A DNA stretch of 64,000 nucleotides from Opitutia bacterium (GTDB lineage: Bacteria; Verrucomicrobiota; Verrucomicrobiia; Opitutales; Seribacteraceae), in assembly GCA_002730975.1 (NCBI GenBank), contig PCBO01000004.1, positions 25,400 through 89,399 on the forward strand, given 5' to 3'. Shown piece by piece: positions 45,451 through 54,357 of the stretch. Every line of letters begins with the position of its first letter. Position 1 is the stretch's first letter. Below the pieces are notes generated by a model. It had not been told where the DNA came from. It saw only the letters and a program-made list of their open reading frames with translations, and did no database searches. Both the position numbers and the translations under genes were made by a program.

Positions 45451-46752
45451 ATGCACGACTTAGTCCGACAACTCGACGAATCCTCACGCCGTTCCTTCCT
45501 CGCTTACGCCGCCAAGGCCACTCTTGGCGTCACTCTACTCCCACCCGCCTTTGTATCGGGAGCACCCGGCGATCCGACAGCTCCGGGCACCGGCCCGATG
45601 ATGAAAAAAAAGGCGCTCTGCGACAGCGTCATCTTCCTTTATATGCGTGGTGGGATGAGCCAGATAGATACCTTCGACCCCAAGACAGACGACGCCACAA
45701 AAGGTTCCACTCGTCCCGTCGCCACCAAAGCCGACGGACTGCAATTATCCAACTTACTTCCTAAACTGGGTGAACAAGCGAACGACTTATCCGTTATCCG
45801 ATCCATGACCACTCGGACAGGAGCACATTCGCAAGCCTCCTACGTCATGCACACGGGCTATCGTCAGCGACCGGGGATGACTCACCCGCAGCTTGGTTCT
45901 TGGTCACAACATTTTCTTGGAAAGTCTCATCCCGTACTCCCTTCCAGTGTCGTAATTTCAAGCGGCAACCCCGGTCCCGGATTCCTGCCACCCGATCACA
46001 GTCCCCTTCCAATCGGAGATCCCAACAAGGGGATCAAGGACCTTCTTCCCGACGTGGATAAAACCCGCATGGACAAACGCGTCAACTTAGCGCGCCAGTT
46101 TTCTTCGGCATTCGAATACTATTTTCCTCACGAGGACGTGAAGGCCTACTCAGACTTCTACAAACAAACCGTAAAGTTCCTTTCAGGCGATGCCGCAGAA
46201 CCTTTCGACATTTCCAAGGAACCCGGCAACATACGCAACCAATACGGGAACCATTCGTTCGGTCAGGGTTGCTTGCTCGCCCGTCGACTGGTCGAGAAAG
46301 GCGTCCGCTACGTGGAAGTGAAATCCCGGCGGAGTTGGGATTCCATGCACGGCGGAACGGGACAGCTCAATGCTCTTGCCCATGAACTGGACGGTACCGT
46401 TTCCGCACTGATGACTGACCTCCGGGAGCGCGGCATGCTGGAGCGCACGATGATTGTAATCACTTCGGAGTTTGGGCGGACCTCCAAAGTCAAGGGAAAC
46501 GGTGGACGAGACCATCATCCAAACGGCTTCTCTTGTGCCCTAGCCGGAGGCGGAATTAAAGGAGGGCAAGCCATAGGAGCCACCAATGAAAAAGGTCGAG
46601 AACCCGACCCGAAGTTCGAACCAAAGGATCTCCACGCCACCATCGCCACCGCCATGGGCATGAACGTCGAGAAGCGCTTTCATCCCAAAGGTGGAGGACG
46701 TCCTTCCTTCGTAGGTGGTCGAGGAAAGCCCATAATGGATTTGCTCACATAA
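45451..46752 (+). CDS. DUF1501 protein (copy 2), partner of PSD1 copy 1
   Basis: The track start at 45385 lies inside the PSD1 gene. I choose ATG 45451 (MHDLVRQLDESSRRSFLAYA), 23 bases after the PSD1 stop with GGAG just before it, giving 433 residues. A Tat-like SRRSFLAYAAKATLGV follows the start. Superfamily features are YMRGGMSQIDTFDPK, GLQLSNLLPKLGEQANDLSVIRSM, TSEFGRTSKVKGNGGRDHHPNG and AGGGIKGGQAIGAT. The domain belongs to the alkaline-phosphatase/sulfatase-like fold and should bind metal, but its substrate is unknown. It is part of the PSD1-DUF1501-sulfatase run. Confidence 0.9.
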   Translation: MHDLVRQLDESSRRSFLAYAAKATLGVTLLPPAFVSGAPGDPTAPGTGPMMKKKALCDSVIFLYMRGGMSQIDTFDPKTDDATKGSTRPVATKADGLQLSNLLPKLGEQANDLSVIRSMTTRTGAHSQASYVMHTGYRQRPGMTHPQLGSWSQHFLGKSHPVLPSSVVISSGNPGPGFLPPDHSPLPIGDPNKGIKDLLPDVDKTRMDKRVNLARQFSSAFEYYFPHEDVKAYSDFYKQTVKFLSGDAAEPFDISKEPGNIRNQYGNHSFGQGCLLARRLVEKGVRYVEVKSRRSWDSMHGGTGQLNALAHELDGTVSALMTDLRERGMLERTMIVITSEFGRTSKVKGNGGRDHHPNGFSCALAGGGIKGGQAIGATNEKGREPDPKFEPKDLHATIATAMGMNVEKRFHPKGGGRPSFVGGRGKPIMDLLT

Positions 46753-46807
46753 AGAAAAGCATTCATTGACTAGCGAAAAAAACTCGCGATAGTCAGACGA
46801 ATTCCAG

Positions 46808-48211
46808 ATGGTGGATTGCATGATCCGCATCTTTTCCCTTTTATTCGTAGCAACTTGTTTAGGCTGCACCAGCTATGCAGCCAAAAAACCGAACTTCATT
46901 CTCGCCATGGGCGACGACCAAGGCTGGGGCGAAATGGGCTACCAAGGCCATAAGTCACTGAAGACGCCCAACTTCGACGACATGTCGAAATCAGGTCTTC
47001 GCTTCGACAGGTTCTACGCGGCTGCTCCCGTTTGCTCGCCCACCCGCGCCAGTTGCCTTACGGGGCGGCATCCGAATCGCATGGGAGTTTTCAAGTGGGG
47101 ATACCCCATGCGCACGGGGGAAACAACCATAGCCGAAGCACTCAAGAAAGCGGGTTACACCACCGGCCACTTCGGTAAGTGGCACTTGGGATCCGTTCGC
47201 GCCGACAGTGCCGCATGTCCCGGAGCCAACGGCTTCGACGAATGGGCGTCAGCTCCCAATTTCTATGAGAACAACCCCCTATTCAGTCACAACGGCAAGG
47301 TCGTTGAGGTAAAGGGAGAAAGCTCCCTCGCCACTATGGAGGTCGCTCTCCGATGGATGAGGAAAGTGGCAGAGTCGGACAAGCCGTTCCTTGCCGTCAT
47401 TTGGTTTGGAAACCCCCATGGCCCTCACATCGGCGTTGATAAATTCCTAAAGCCCTACGCGAAGGAATCGAAGGCTATGCAAAACTTTTATGCCGAGATC
47501 ACTGGCATGGACGCCGCCATGGGAGAACTCCGCAAAGGACTCCGTGAAATGGAGAAGCATGAAGACACTCTTCTCTGGTACACAAGCGACAACGGAGGGC
47601 TCAAGCCCAACTCCATGGGTGGGCTATCGGGCAAGAAAGGCAACCTGCTCGAGGGAGGGATACGAGTACCCGCCATCCTCGAATGGCCGACAAAAATCCC
47701 TGAACCTAGGACTAGTTCAGCGCCCTGCAACACTTCCGACTTCTACCCCACTTTACTCGAACTCGCTGGAGTTCCCCTGCCCAAGGATCAGCCTCTGCTC
47801 GATGGCATCAGCCTCGTTCCGCTGATTGAGGGAAAGACCGAAATCCGCAAGAAAGCAATGGGGTTCTGGGACTTCCCCGCTCCCGGTCGTAGTCGACGAG
47901 CCCGAGCGATGCTGGAAGCTTTGCGAAAAGAACAGCAAAAGGGCGAGCAGAAACCTGCTCCGAAAGAAGGACATGTCGAAAAACAATACTCGACCAAGTC
48001 TTTCCCGGGTCCTGCCGCATGGATTGACGGGGATTGGAAATTAATTCGCGTTAAAGGTAGCCCCAAACTATTCAACGTCGCCAAGGATTTCGCCGAGAAA
48101 AACGATATTGCCGGAAAACATCCCGATAAGGTAGCGGACATGGAAAAGGCCCTCCATTCTTGGCAGCACTCCGTAACCCTTAGCCTAAATGGAGAAGATT
48201 ACAAAAAATGA
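46808..48211 (+). CDS. Exported sulfatase, coupled to PSD1 copy 2
   Basis: 467 residues. Export signal (MIRIFSLLFVATCLGC, cleaved near SYAA); ATG 46820 is an alternative start. Metal-binding Asp36/Asp37 lie in ILAMGDDQGWGEMGYQG, the canonical maturation motif is APVCSPTRASCLTGRH (Cys76), and TSDNGGL completes the site. The C-terminal part contains a Lys/Glu-rich helical insert (RKEQQKGEQKPAPKEGHVEK). It should remove a sulfate ester after formylglycine maturation. Its last bases overlap the next ATG (ATGA), so the sulfatase and the cytochrome-bearing PSD1 protein are made from the same message in a fixed order. Confidence 0.93.
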   Translation: MVDCMIRIFSLLFVATCLGCTSYAAKKPNFILAMGDDQGWGEMGYQGHKSLKTPNFDDMSKSGLRFDRFYAAAPVCSPTRASCLTGRHPNRMGVFKWGYPMRTGETTIAEALKKAGYTTGHFGKWHLGSVRADSAACPGANGFDEWASAPNFYENNPLFSHNGKVVEVKGESSLATMEVALRWMRKVAESDKPFLAVIWFGNPHGPHIGVDKFLKPYAKESKAMQNFYAEITGMDAAMGELRKGLREMEKHEDTLLWYTSDNGGLKPNSMGGLSGKKGNLLEGGIRVPAILEWPTKIPEPRTSSAPCNTSDFYPTLLELAGVPLPKDQPLLDGISLVPLIEGKTEIRKKAMGFWDFPAPGRSRRARAMLEALRKEQQKGEQKPAPKEGHVEKQYSTKSFPGPAAWIDGDWKLIRVKGSPKLFNVAKDFAEKNDIAGKHPDKVADMEKALHSWQHSVTLSLNGEDYKK

Positions 48212-50496
48212 AGACAATTGGCTTCACACGAACAATTTTGCCTTCAGTTATCTTCCTTTTTCATGGACTCCTTCCAGCAGCTGATTTCTCTTTTACCAAA
48301 GACGTCAGACCCTTGTTGTCGGATGCCTGCTTCCACTGCCATGGCCCGGATGCTCAGGCTCGCGAGGGGAAGCTCCGCCTAGACGACCGAGCATCTGCCT
48401 TCAAGGCGGGTGTGCTTAGCAACGGGGAAATGGTCGAGCGGTTGCTTAGCAAGGATCCCGACGAAAAAATGCCGCCGCCCGATTCCAAGCGGGTTCTTCG
48501 TCCGAAGGATCGCGCCAAGCTCGTTAAATGGTTGAAGGCCGGAGCGGAGTGGCCGGAGGATGATCGCCATTGGGCCTTCGTTCCCCCCGTAAAGCCAGCT
48601 ATGCCGACTGTGAAGAACAAGAAATGGGCGAAGGGTCCGATCGACCGTTTCATTCTCGCCCGTTTGGAGAAAGATGGATTGCAGCCTTCTCAGGAGGCAG
48701 ACAAGTACACGTTGCTCAGACGGGTCACTTTTGATCTGACCGGACTGCCTCCCTCGCCCAAGGAGATCGATGATTTTATAACCGATAAGTCCCCCGATGC
48801 TTATGAAAAAGTGCTGGATCGGCTGCTTTCCTCTCCGCACTACGGAGAACAGGTGGCATCTTATTGGCTGGATGCGGCTCGTTATGCCGATACCGACGGA
48901 TACCAGAACGACCGCACCCGTTACATGTGGGTCTGGCGGGACTGGGTGATCCGGGCTCTCAACGACAACATGCCGTTCAACCGCTTCATCCTCGAGCAGA
49001 TGGCGGGCGACCTGCTCCCCGATCGAAATTTCATGAGCCAAGTGGCATCCGGTTACAACCGCAACCACCGAATCAATTCGGAAGGCGGATCGATCCCGGA
49101 CGAATGGATCGTCGAATACGTCGCCGACCGAGTCGAGACACTGGGAACGACTTTCCTCGGACTGACCATGAATTGCGCGAGGTGTCACGATCACAAGTAC
49201 GATGCGGTTTCTCAGAAGGACTTCTACTCCTTGTTTGCTTTTTTCAACGGAATCGACGAAGCAGGTCTTGGCCCGAACAACGGGAACAGTCCGCCTTTCA
49301 TTCCCGTTCCCAAGAGCTGGCCCAAGCTCAAGCCCGAAGAGACCAATTTTGTTGTTCCTACAAAGATGAAGATCAAGGTCGTGCAAACCTCCGTTCCCCG
49401 TCCTCAGTCCGGTGGGGCAAACACGGTCATGGTGATGCATGAACTCCCCAAGCCACGACCGACTTACCTGCTCGAGCGCGGCCAATACGAACGTCCCGAC
49501 AAATCACAAGAGCTACAGCCTGCCGTTCCCGAGGTCATCGGGGGTTGGAAAAAGGAGTGGCCGGTCAACCGCATCGGTTTGGCCAACTGGCTGACTGATC
49601 CAGATCATCCGCTGACTGCCCGGGTTACCGTAAACCGGCTCTGGCAAAGATTATTCGGTTTGGGTTTGGTCAAGTCTTCGGAGAACTTCGGGGTACAGGG
49701 CGAGCACCCAAGCCATCCCGAATTACTCGATTGGCTGGCCACCGAATTCATCCGCGGGGGCTGGGACCTCAAGGCAACCTACAAGATGCTCGTTACCTCG
49801 GCTGCCTATCGTCAATCCTCCGTCAGCCATTCGGATACGGACCCCGAGAACAGACTCTTGTCCAGAGGGCCGAGGCGTAGACTCCCGGCCTATGCCATTC
49901 GGGATTCCGCTTTGGTTTCGGCCGGTTTGCTGGTGCCCGAGATCGGAGGTCCCTCGGTCCGGCCCTACATGCCGCCCCGCATCTGGAAATCGATTTCCAA
50001 CAATACCTATAAGCAGGACAAGGGGGAAAAGCTTTACCGGCGGAGCCTTTACACTTATTGGCGCCGCACCATTCCACCCCCAACCATGCTAACCTTCAAC
50101 GCGGCCGAGCGTGAAGTATGCATCGTGCGCAAGGACCAGACCATTACCCCCCTGCAGGCTCTTACCCTGATGAACAACGTAACCTTCGTGGAGGCCGCCC
50201 GACACTTGGCCGAGCGGACCCTCAAACGGAAAGACTTGGCAAGCGAAGACCAACGCATCACCTATGCCTTCAAGGCAATCCTCTGTCGCCCCCCTACGGA
50301 TCGGGAGCTTGCTTTGCTGAAGGAAGACTTTCTCCATCACGAGGAAATCTTTTCCAAAAACACACAGGCTGTTTCACAGCTCCTCAAGGTAGGTGAAAAG
50401 CCCAATGACCCCAAGCTTCCCGCAGCCACTTTGGCTGCCTATGCGATGGTCGCGTCCACGATCTTCAACCTCGACGAGGCCATTTCCCTCAATTGA
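48208..50496 (+). CDS. PSD1-type protein with N-terminal cytochrome module, DUF1549-DUF1553 (copy 2)
   Basis: 762 residues. Signal peptide ([19 protein letters not shown]), then a planctomycete-type cytochrome C module with [20 protein letters not shown] (CxxCH at 41-45). DUF1549 starts near residue 150 ([16 protein letters not shown]) and has a second Cxx[13 protein letters not shown], at about 321-331. DUF1553 follows, from about 455, with [35 protein letters not shown]. Two haem sites suggest c-type electron transfer in the periplasm. It overlaps the sulfatase by four bases, and the DUF1501 gene starts four bases after its stop. The reaction is unknown. The 368-residue minus ORF inside it is a shadow. 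Confidence 0.93.
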   Translation: MKTIGFTRTILPSVIFLFHGLLPAADFSFTKDVRPLLSDACFHCHGPDAQAREGKLRLDDRASAFKAGVLSNGEMVERLLSKDPDEKMPPPDSKRVLRPKDRAKLVKWLKAGAEWPEDDRHWAFVPPVKPAMPTVKNKKWAKGPIDRFILARLEKDGLQPSQEADKYTLLRRVTFDLTGLPPSPKEIDDFITDKSPDAYEKVLDRLLSSPHYGEQVASYWLDAARYADTDGYQNDRTRYMWVWRDWVIRALNDNMPFNRFILEQMAGDLLPDRNFMSQVASGYNRNHRINSEGGSIPDEWIVEYVADRVETLGTTFLGLTMNCARCHDHKYDAVSQKDFYSLFAFFNGIDEAGLGPNNGNSPPFIPVPKSWPKLKPEETNFVVPTKMKIKVVQTSVPRPQSGGANTVMVMHELPKPRPTYLLERGQYERPDKSQELQPAVPEVIGGWKKEWPVNRIGLANWLTDPDHPLTARVTVNRLWQRLFGLGLVKSSENFGVQGEHPSHPELLDWLATEFIRGGWDLKATYKMLVTSAAYRQSSVSHSDTDPENRLLSRGPRRRLPAYAIRDSALVSAGLLVPEIGGPSVRPYMPPRIWKSISNNTYKQDKGEKLYRRSLYTYWRRTIPPPTMLTFNAAEREVCIVRKDQTITPLQALTLMNNVTFVEAARHLAERTLKRKDLASEDQRITYAFKAILCRPPTDRELALLKEDFLHHEEIFSKNTQAVSQLLKVGEKPNDPKLPAATLAAYAMVASTIFNLDEAISLN

Positions 50497-50500
50497 AACC

Positions 50501-51955
50501 ATGAATTTCACACAAGCTCTATCCTTGGCTCATTCGCGTCGGGCTTTTCTGGAGAAAACAACCCTCGGACTGGGCTCCATTGCCTTGGCGGGTCTGCTGC
50601 GCGGAGAAGAAGACAAGTTGCGACCCCGCAATGCAGTTGGAGGTTTTTCCGATATGCCCCACCATCAACCCAAGGTGAAGCGGGTTATCTATCTTTTCCA
50701 GTCCGGCGGCCCCTCCCAGCACGACCTGTTCGACTACAAGCCTAAGTTGCATGAAGAGTTTGGCAAGGAGGTGCCCAAGTCGGTCTATCCCGACGAGCGC
50801 AAGACCACCATGACTTCAGGTCAGGCAAGCTTTCCGGTCGCTCCCACTGCATTGAAATTCAAAAGGCATGGAGCGAGCGGGATTGAGCTCGGAGAAACCA
50901 TGCCTCACCTAGCCAAGGTGGCGGATGACATTTGCGTGATCAAGTCCATGCATGGAGAGGCCATCAACCATGACCCGGCCGCGACCTGTTTCCAGACCGG
51001 TTCGGTTATTCCCGGGCGTCCCAGTATCGGTTCCTGGGTCAGTTACGGGCTCGGTTCGGATAATTCCGATCTTCCCGCCTACGTTGCCCTGACCTCCAAC
51101 GGCACGGGCAAAACGGGCCAACCTTTGTACGACAGGCTGTGGGGTTCCGGTTTTCTTCCCGGACGCTTCCAAGGAGTCAAGTTCCGCGGCCAAGGCGATC
51201 CGATACTCGATCTTTACGACCCCGCGGGGGTTACCCGTTCGCAGCGTCGCCGAATGCTCGATACCTTGGGCAAGCTAAACCAAACCCAAGCCGATCACTA
51301 TGCCGATCCTGACATCCGTACCCGGATCGCCCAGTACGAGTTGGCCTACCGTATGCAGACCAGCGTACCCGATTTGATCGATTTTACGAGCGAGTCCAAA
51401 AGTGTCGTCGATTCCTATGGCCTGGAAGTTCGCAAGGTGGGTAAGTATGCCTACAATTGCCTGCTCGCCCGACGTCTGGCGGAACGGGGCGTGCGCTTCA
51501 TCCAGCTTTTCCATAGGGGTTGGGATGCCCATGGAGGAGCCCCCGGAAACGTCCGTCGGCAGTGCAAGGACACCGATCAACCAACTTCAGCGCTCCTAGC
51601 CGACCTCAAGCAACGGGGCATGCTGGAGGACACTCTGGTGGTCTGGGGAGGTGAATTCGGACGCACGGTCTATTGCCAAGGCAAATTGACGAGCACCAAT
51701 TACGGGCGTGACCATCACCCCAATTGCTTTACCTACTGGTTGGCCGGTGGCGGGGTAAAGGCCGGGTTCAGTTATGGCCGGACCGATGACTACAGCGTGA
51801 ACGTCGTGGAGAATCCGGTCCACGTTCATGACTTGCAAGCCACCATTCTACACCTACTTGGGATCGACCACGAGCAATTGACTTACCGCTACCAAGGTCG
51901 CTACTTTCGATTGACCGACGTGCACGGCAAAGTTGTCCGAGACATTCTCACTTAG
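50501..51955 (+). CDS. DUF1501 protein (copy 3), partner of PSD1 copy 2
   Basis: The track start (50393) is inside the PSD1 gene. ATG 50501 (MNFTQALSLAHSRRAFLEKT) comes four bases after its stop and gives 484 residues. A Tat-like SRRAFLEKTTLGLGSIALAG is seen. The conserved points are FQSGGPSQHDLFDYKP, GEFGRTVYCQGKLTSTNYGRDHHPNC and LAGGGVKAGFSYGRTDDY. GRDHHP and the two Asp-rich loops are the likely metal ligands. It belongs to a longer subgroup than copies 1 and 2, the one I associate with PSCyt1-bearing partners. NanE follows after 17 bases. Enzyme activity is unestablished. Confidence 0.91.
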   Translation: MNFTQALSLAHSRRAFLEKTTLGLGSIALAGLLRGEEDKLRPRNAVGGFSDMPHHQPKVKRVIYLFQSGGPSQHDLFDYKPKLHEEFGKEVPKSVYPDERKTTMTSGQASFPVAPTALKFKRHGASGIELGETMPHLAKVADDICVIKSMHGEAINHDPAATCFQTGSVIPGRPSIGSWVSYGLGSDNSDLPAYVALTSNGTGKTGQPLYDRLWGSGFLPGRFQGVKFRGQGDPILDLYDPAGVTRSQRRRMLDTLGKLNQTQADHYADPDIRTRIAQYELAYRMQTSVPDLIDFTSESKSVVDSYGLEVRKVGKYAYNCLLARRLAERGVRFIQLFHRGWDAHGGAPGNVRRQCKDTDQPTSALLADLKQRGMLEDTLVVWGGEFGRTVYCQGKLTSTNYGRDHHPNCFTYWLAGGGVKAGFSYGRTDDYSVNVVENPVHVHDLQATILHLLGIDHEQLTYRYQGRYFRLTDVHGKVVRDILT

Positions 51956-51972
51956 GGCTATAAAAGTTTCCT

Positions 51973-52671
51973 ATGATCGGAAAGTCCGAAGCACTCGAAC
52001 AAATCAAGGGTGGCTTGATCGTATCCTGTCAGGCGGCACCCTCACCTTCCTTAGAAGACCCGGACATACTTGCAGCTATTGCCGAAGCAGTGGTAACAGG
52101 TGGAGCAGTCGGCATACGAGCCGACGGGCCGGAGAACGTTCGTGCCATCCGGGAGAGAACGAAAGTCCCTGTCATTGGCATATGGAAGCAAACCTTCCCC
52201 GACTCCGAGGTCTTTATAACCCCTCGATTGAAAGAGGTTATTGCAGTAGCCGATACGGACGCGGAGATCGTGGCTTTCGATGCCACCTCGCGTCCGCGAC
52301 CGAACGGAGAAACTTTAGAAATGATCGTCCAAGAGGCGAAGGTTCATTGCGCTTCCCTTCTGATGGCCGACGTAAGTAATTTCGATGAAGGAGTCCGCGC
52401 CGCAGAGTTAGGATTCGATTTAGTGTCGACAACGCTTTCGGGTTACGTCGGCGATTCTACGGAAACACTAAAAGGTCCCGACTTGGATTTGGTGGAGCGG
52501 TTGTCAGGTCATCTAGGGGACTCCGCTCCGGTGGTCGCCGAAGGTCGAATTTCTACTCCCGATCAAGCCGCCGAAGCCATAGACAGAGGAGCCTTCTGCG
52601 TTGTCGTTGGAACTGCGATCACAAGACCACAATCCTTGACACAAGATTTTTGCAAAGGCATGCGTAAGTAA
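51973..52671 (+). CDS. nanE: N-acetylmannosamine-6-phosphate 2-epimerase
   Basis: 232 residues, a TIM barrel of the NanE family. Landmarks are KGGLIVSCQAAPSPSLEDPDILAAIA, GAVGIRADGPENVRAIRERTKVPVIGIWKQ, IVAFDATSRPRPNGETL, LLMADVSNFDEGVRAAELGFDLVSTTLSGY, VVAEGRISTPDQA and GAFCVVVGTAITRP. It converts ManNAc-6-phosphate to GlcNAc-6-phosphate in the cytoplasm, usually in sialic acid or ManNAc use. No lyase, kinase, deacetylase or deaminase of that pathway is in the window. It is the last gene of the locus, 17 bases after DUF1501 copy 3 and convergent with the TPR gene, and points to an amino sugar among the products. Confidence 0.93.
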   Translation: MIGKSEALEQIKGGLIVSCQAAPSPSLEDPDILAAIAEAVVTGGAVGIRADGPENVRAIRERTKVPVIGIWKQTFPDSEVFITPRLKEVIAVADTDAEIVAFDATSRPRPNGETLEMIVQEAKVHCASLLMADVSNFDEGVRAAELGFDLVSTTLSGYVGDSTETLKGPDLDLVERLSGHLGDSAPVVAEGRISTPDQAAEAIDRGAFCVVVGTAITRPQSLTQDFCKGMRK

Positions 52672-52713
52672 TCTCAATCAAAGAGAAACGAACTGACATC
52701 CAAGACGCTTTGC

Positions 52714-54357
52714 TTATTTGTCAGTGGCACCGCCAAGTGTAACACTGATACCGTACTTAGTCTGCAAGTGAGCGTGAGAAATACTGGCGTATCTGCTCTT
52801 TGGGTACTTCTTGCAAGTGATTTGGAAGGATTTGATGGCATTTTCTTTTTTTCCCGCGAGTTCGTAGAATTGGGCGATACGGTGCTGGGCACGATCCGCT
52901 ACGTTTTCGTGAGATTTTGCCTGATTAAGTAGAACGAGCCCCTCGGTCCATTTTTTGAGGTGGCGATTACATTCTGCCATACGGAAATAACCTTCAGGAT
53001 AATTATCGGTTTGTCGGTAGGACTGAATAGCTTGAGGCCACTGTCTCTTTTTTTCGTAGCACTCGGCAATGCCCCAATTCCAATCGGAATGACGATCGGG
53101 GTCGACGGTCAGAAGAGTTCGGTATGTGGCTATAGCCTTGTCCCACTGGCTCGAATCTCTCCATGTGGAAACGACGTCCTGCTGCCAAGTCGCTTCTCGT
53201 TCCTTGTCGAGACCGATAAGCGCCAAGTAATGGCGAACAGCCTCCTCGTACTTTTTTTCCTCGCGAAAAGAACCTGCGACGGCTCGACGACCATTCACCT
53301 TGTCGGCATAACGACCATAAACGGAACGGGCTTGTTCCATACGCTTCTTCGATTTGTGCCAAGCGGCAATCTCACCGAGGACTCCATCGTCCATACCAAG
53401 AATCTTGCCCATTCGTTCATAGGCAGCTATGACCTCCTTGTCTCTATCGATGGTCTTGTGAATGCTTGCGATTCGACCAAGAACATCACGTGCCTGCGCC
53501 TTCGACTTGTCTCTGGATACATCAGCAGGAAGTCGTTCCTCGAGGAATGAGATCACTTGCCCGGCTAACTTCGTCGCCCTTGCCTTGGTCGCATCCGTTC
53601 GGAAAAGTTGTCCGACGGCACTGGCACCGATCTCGTGAGTGTAACGAACGAATCCTCCATTGTCCTTCTCGAAATAAACGCTTAGGGCTTCAACGCCCTG
53701 TGGGAATTCACCTTCTCGGAAATAGTACATGGCCAGACTTCGAGAAGCCATTGATCGATGGGTCGCGGTTGCCTTGGTCTTGGCAGTCCTGAATGCGATC
53801 GAAGTCCAAAGTTCGACCTGCCGTTCCTCGTCCTTGCGGATGGCGGCTATGCCTAGTAGTTCAACTTGAGCAAGAGTTGCCAAATAATGCTTGGGATAAT
53901 CAATCACCACAGAATCGAATACCTTCTCGGCCTTCTTCGGTTCACCTTGAAGGAGGTGGCAATTCCCGATCATGAAGGTAGATAGAATGGCTTCGTTGCT
54001 TTCGGGCCAGTAATCGATTACTGATTTAAATCCCTCTCGAACAGCGGTATTTACCAAACGAAGCTTAACCTGACAGTGAGACCACATGAGCAAGGAGTAA
54101 GGTCCGCCTGCACTGCGTTCGTAGAGTGTCAGAAATTTTTCGTATTCGGAGGCCGCGGCCTTGTAATCGCCGGAAATATAGAATTTCTCAGCAATTTTCA
54201 GCTGGTAGCGTTCTATTTCACGGAGCTTGGCAAATGCTTCCAGGGGCATTTGCTCAAGGTAACCAAGGCGTGCAGCAGATAAATGTTCCGACACCAAGAT
54301 GCCGAAGAATAAAGCCCCAGTAAGGATCAATCTGATTTTTTTCGTGAATCCAGCCAT
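52714..54357 (-). CDS. Exported TPR protein of the ExbB/ExbD operon
   Basis: The track ORF extends to 54513, but the ATG at 54357 (MAGFTKKIRLILTGALFFG) opens on a signal peptide and overlaps the DUF4159 gene by 31 bases; it gives 547 residues. The rest is helical repeats of TPR type (DYKAAASEYEKFLTLYERS, AEKVFDSVVIDYPKHYLATLAQ, WDKAIATYRTLLTVDPDRHSDWNWGIAECYEKKRQWPQAIQSYRQ). It probably provides a periplasmic protein-binding scaffold. It is the last gene of the operon that starts with the giant TPR protein, so TPR proteins bracket the motor genes. No enzyme domain is seen. Confidence 0.83.
   Translation of the reverse strand: MAGFTKKIRLILTGALFFGILVSEHLSAARLGYLEQMPLEAFAKLREIERYQLKIAEKFYISGDYKAAASEYEKFLTLYERSAGGPYSLLMWSHCQVKLRLVNTAVREGFKSVIDYWPESNEAILSTFMIGNCHLLQGEPKKAEKVFDSVVIDYPKHYLATLAQVELLGIAAIRKDEERQVELWTSIAFRTAKTKATATHRSMASRSLAMYYFREGEFPQGVEALSVYFEKDNGGFVRYTHEIGASAVGQLFRTDATKARATKLAGQVISFLEERLPADVSRDKSKAQARDVLGRIASIHKTIDRDKEVIAAYERMGKILGMDDGVLGEIAAWHKSKKRMEQARSVYGRYADKVNGRRAVAGSFREEKKYEEAVRHYLALIGLDKEREATWQQDVVSTWRDSSQWDKAIATYRTLLTVDPDRHSDWNWGIAECYEKKRQWPQAIQSYRQTDNYPEGYFRMAECNRHLKKWTEGLVLLNQAKSHENVADRAQHRIAQFYELAGKKENAIKSFQITCKKYPKSRYASISHAHLQTKYGISVTLGGATDK

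Noticed and set aside
48379-49485. 368-residue minus-strand ORF inside PSD1 copy 2
   Set aside because: Lies wholly opposite DUF1549/DUF1553 coding sequence with CxxCH motifs. The antisense product shows no domain.
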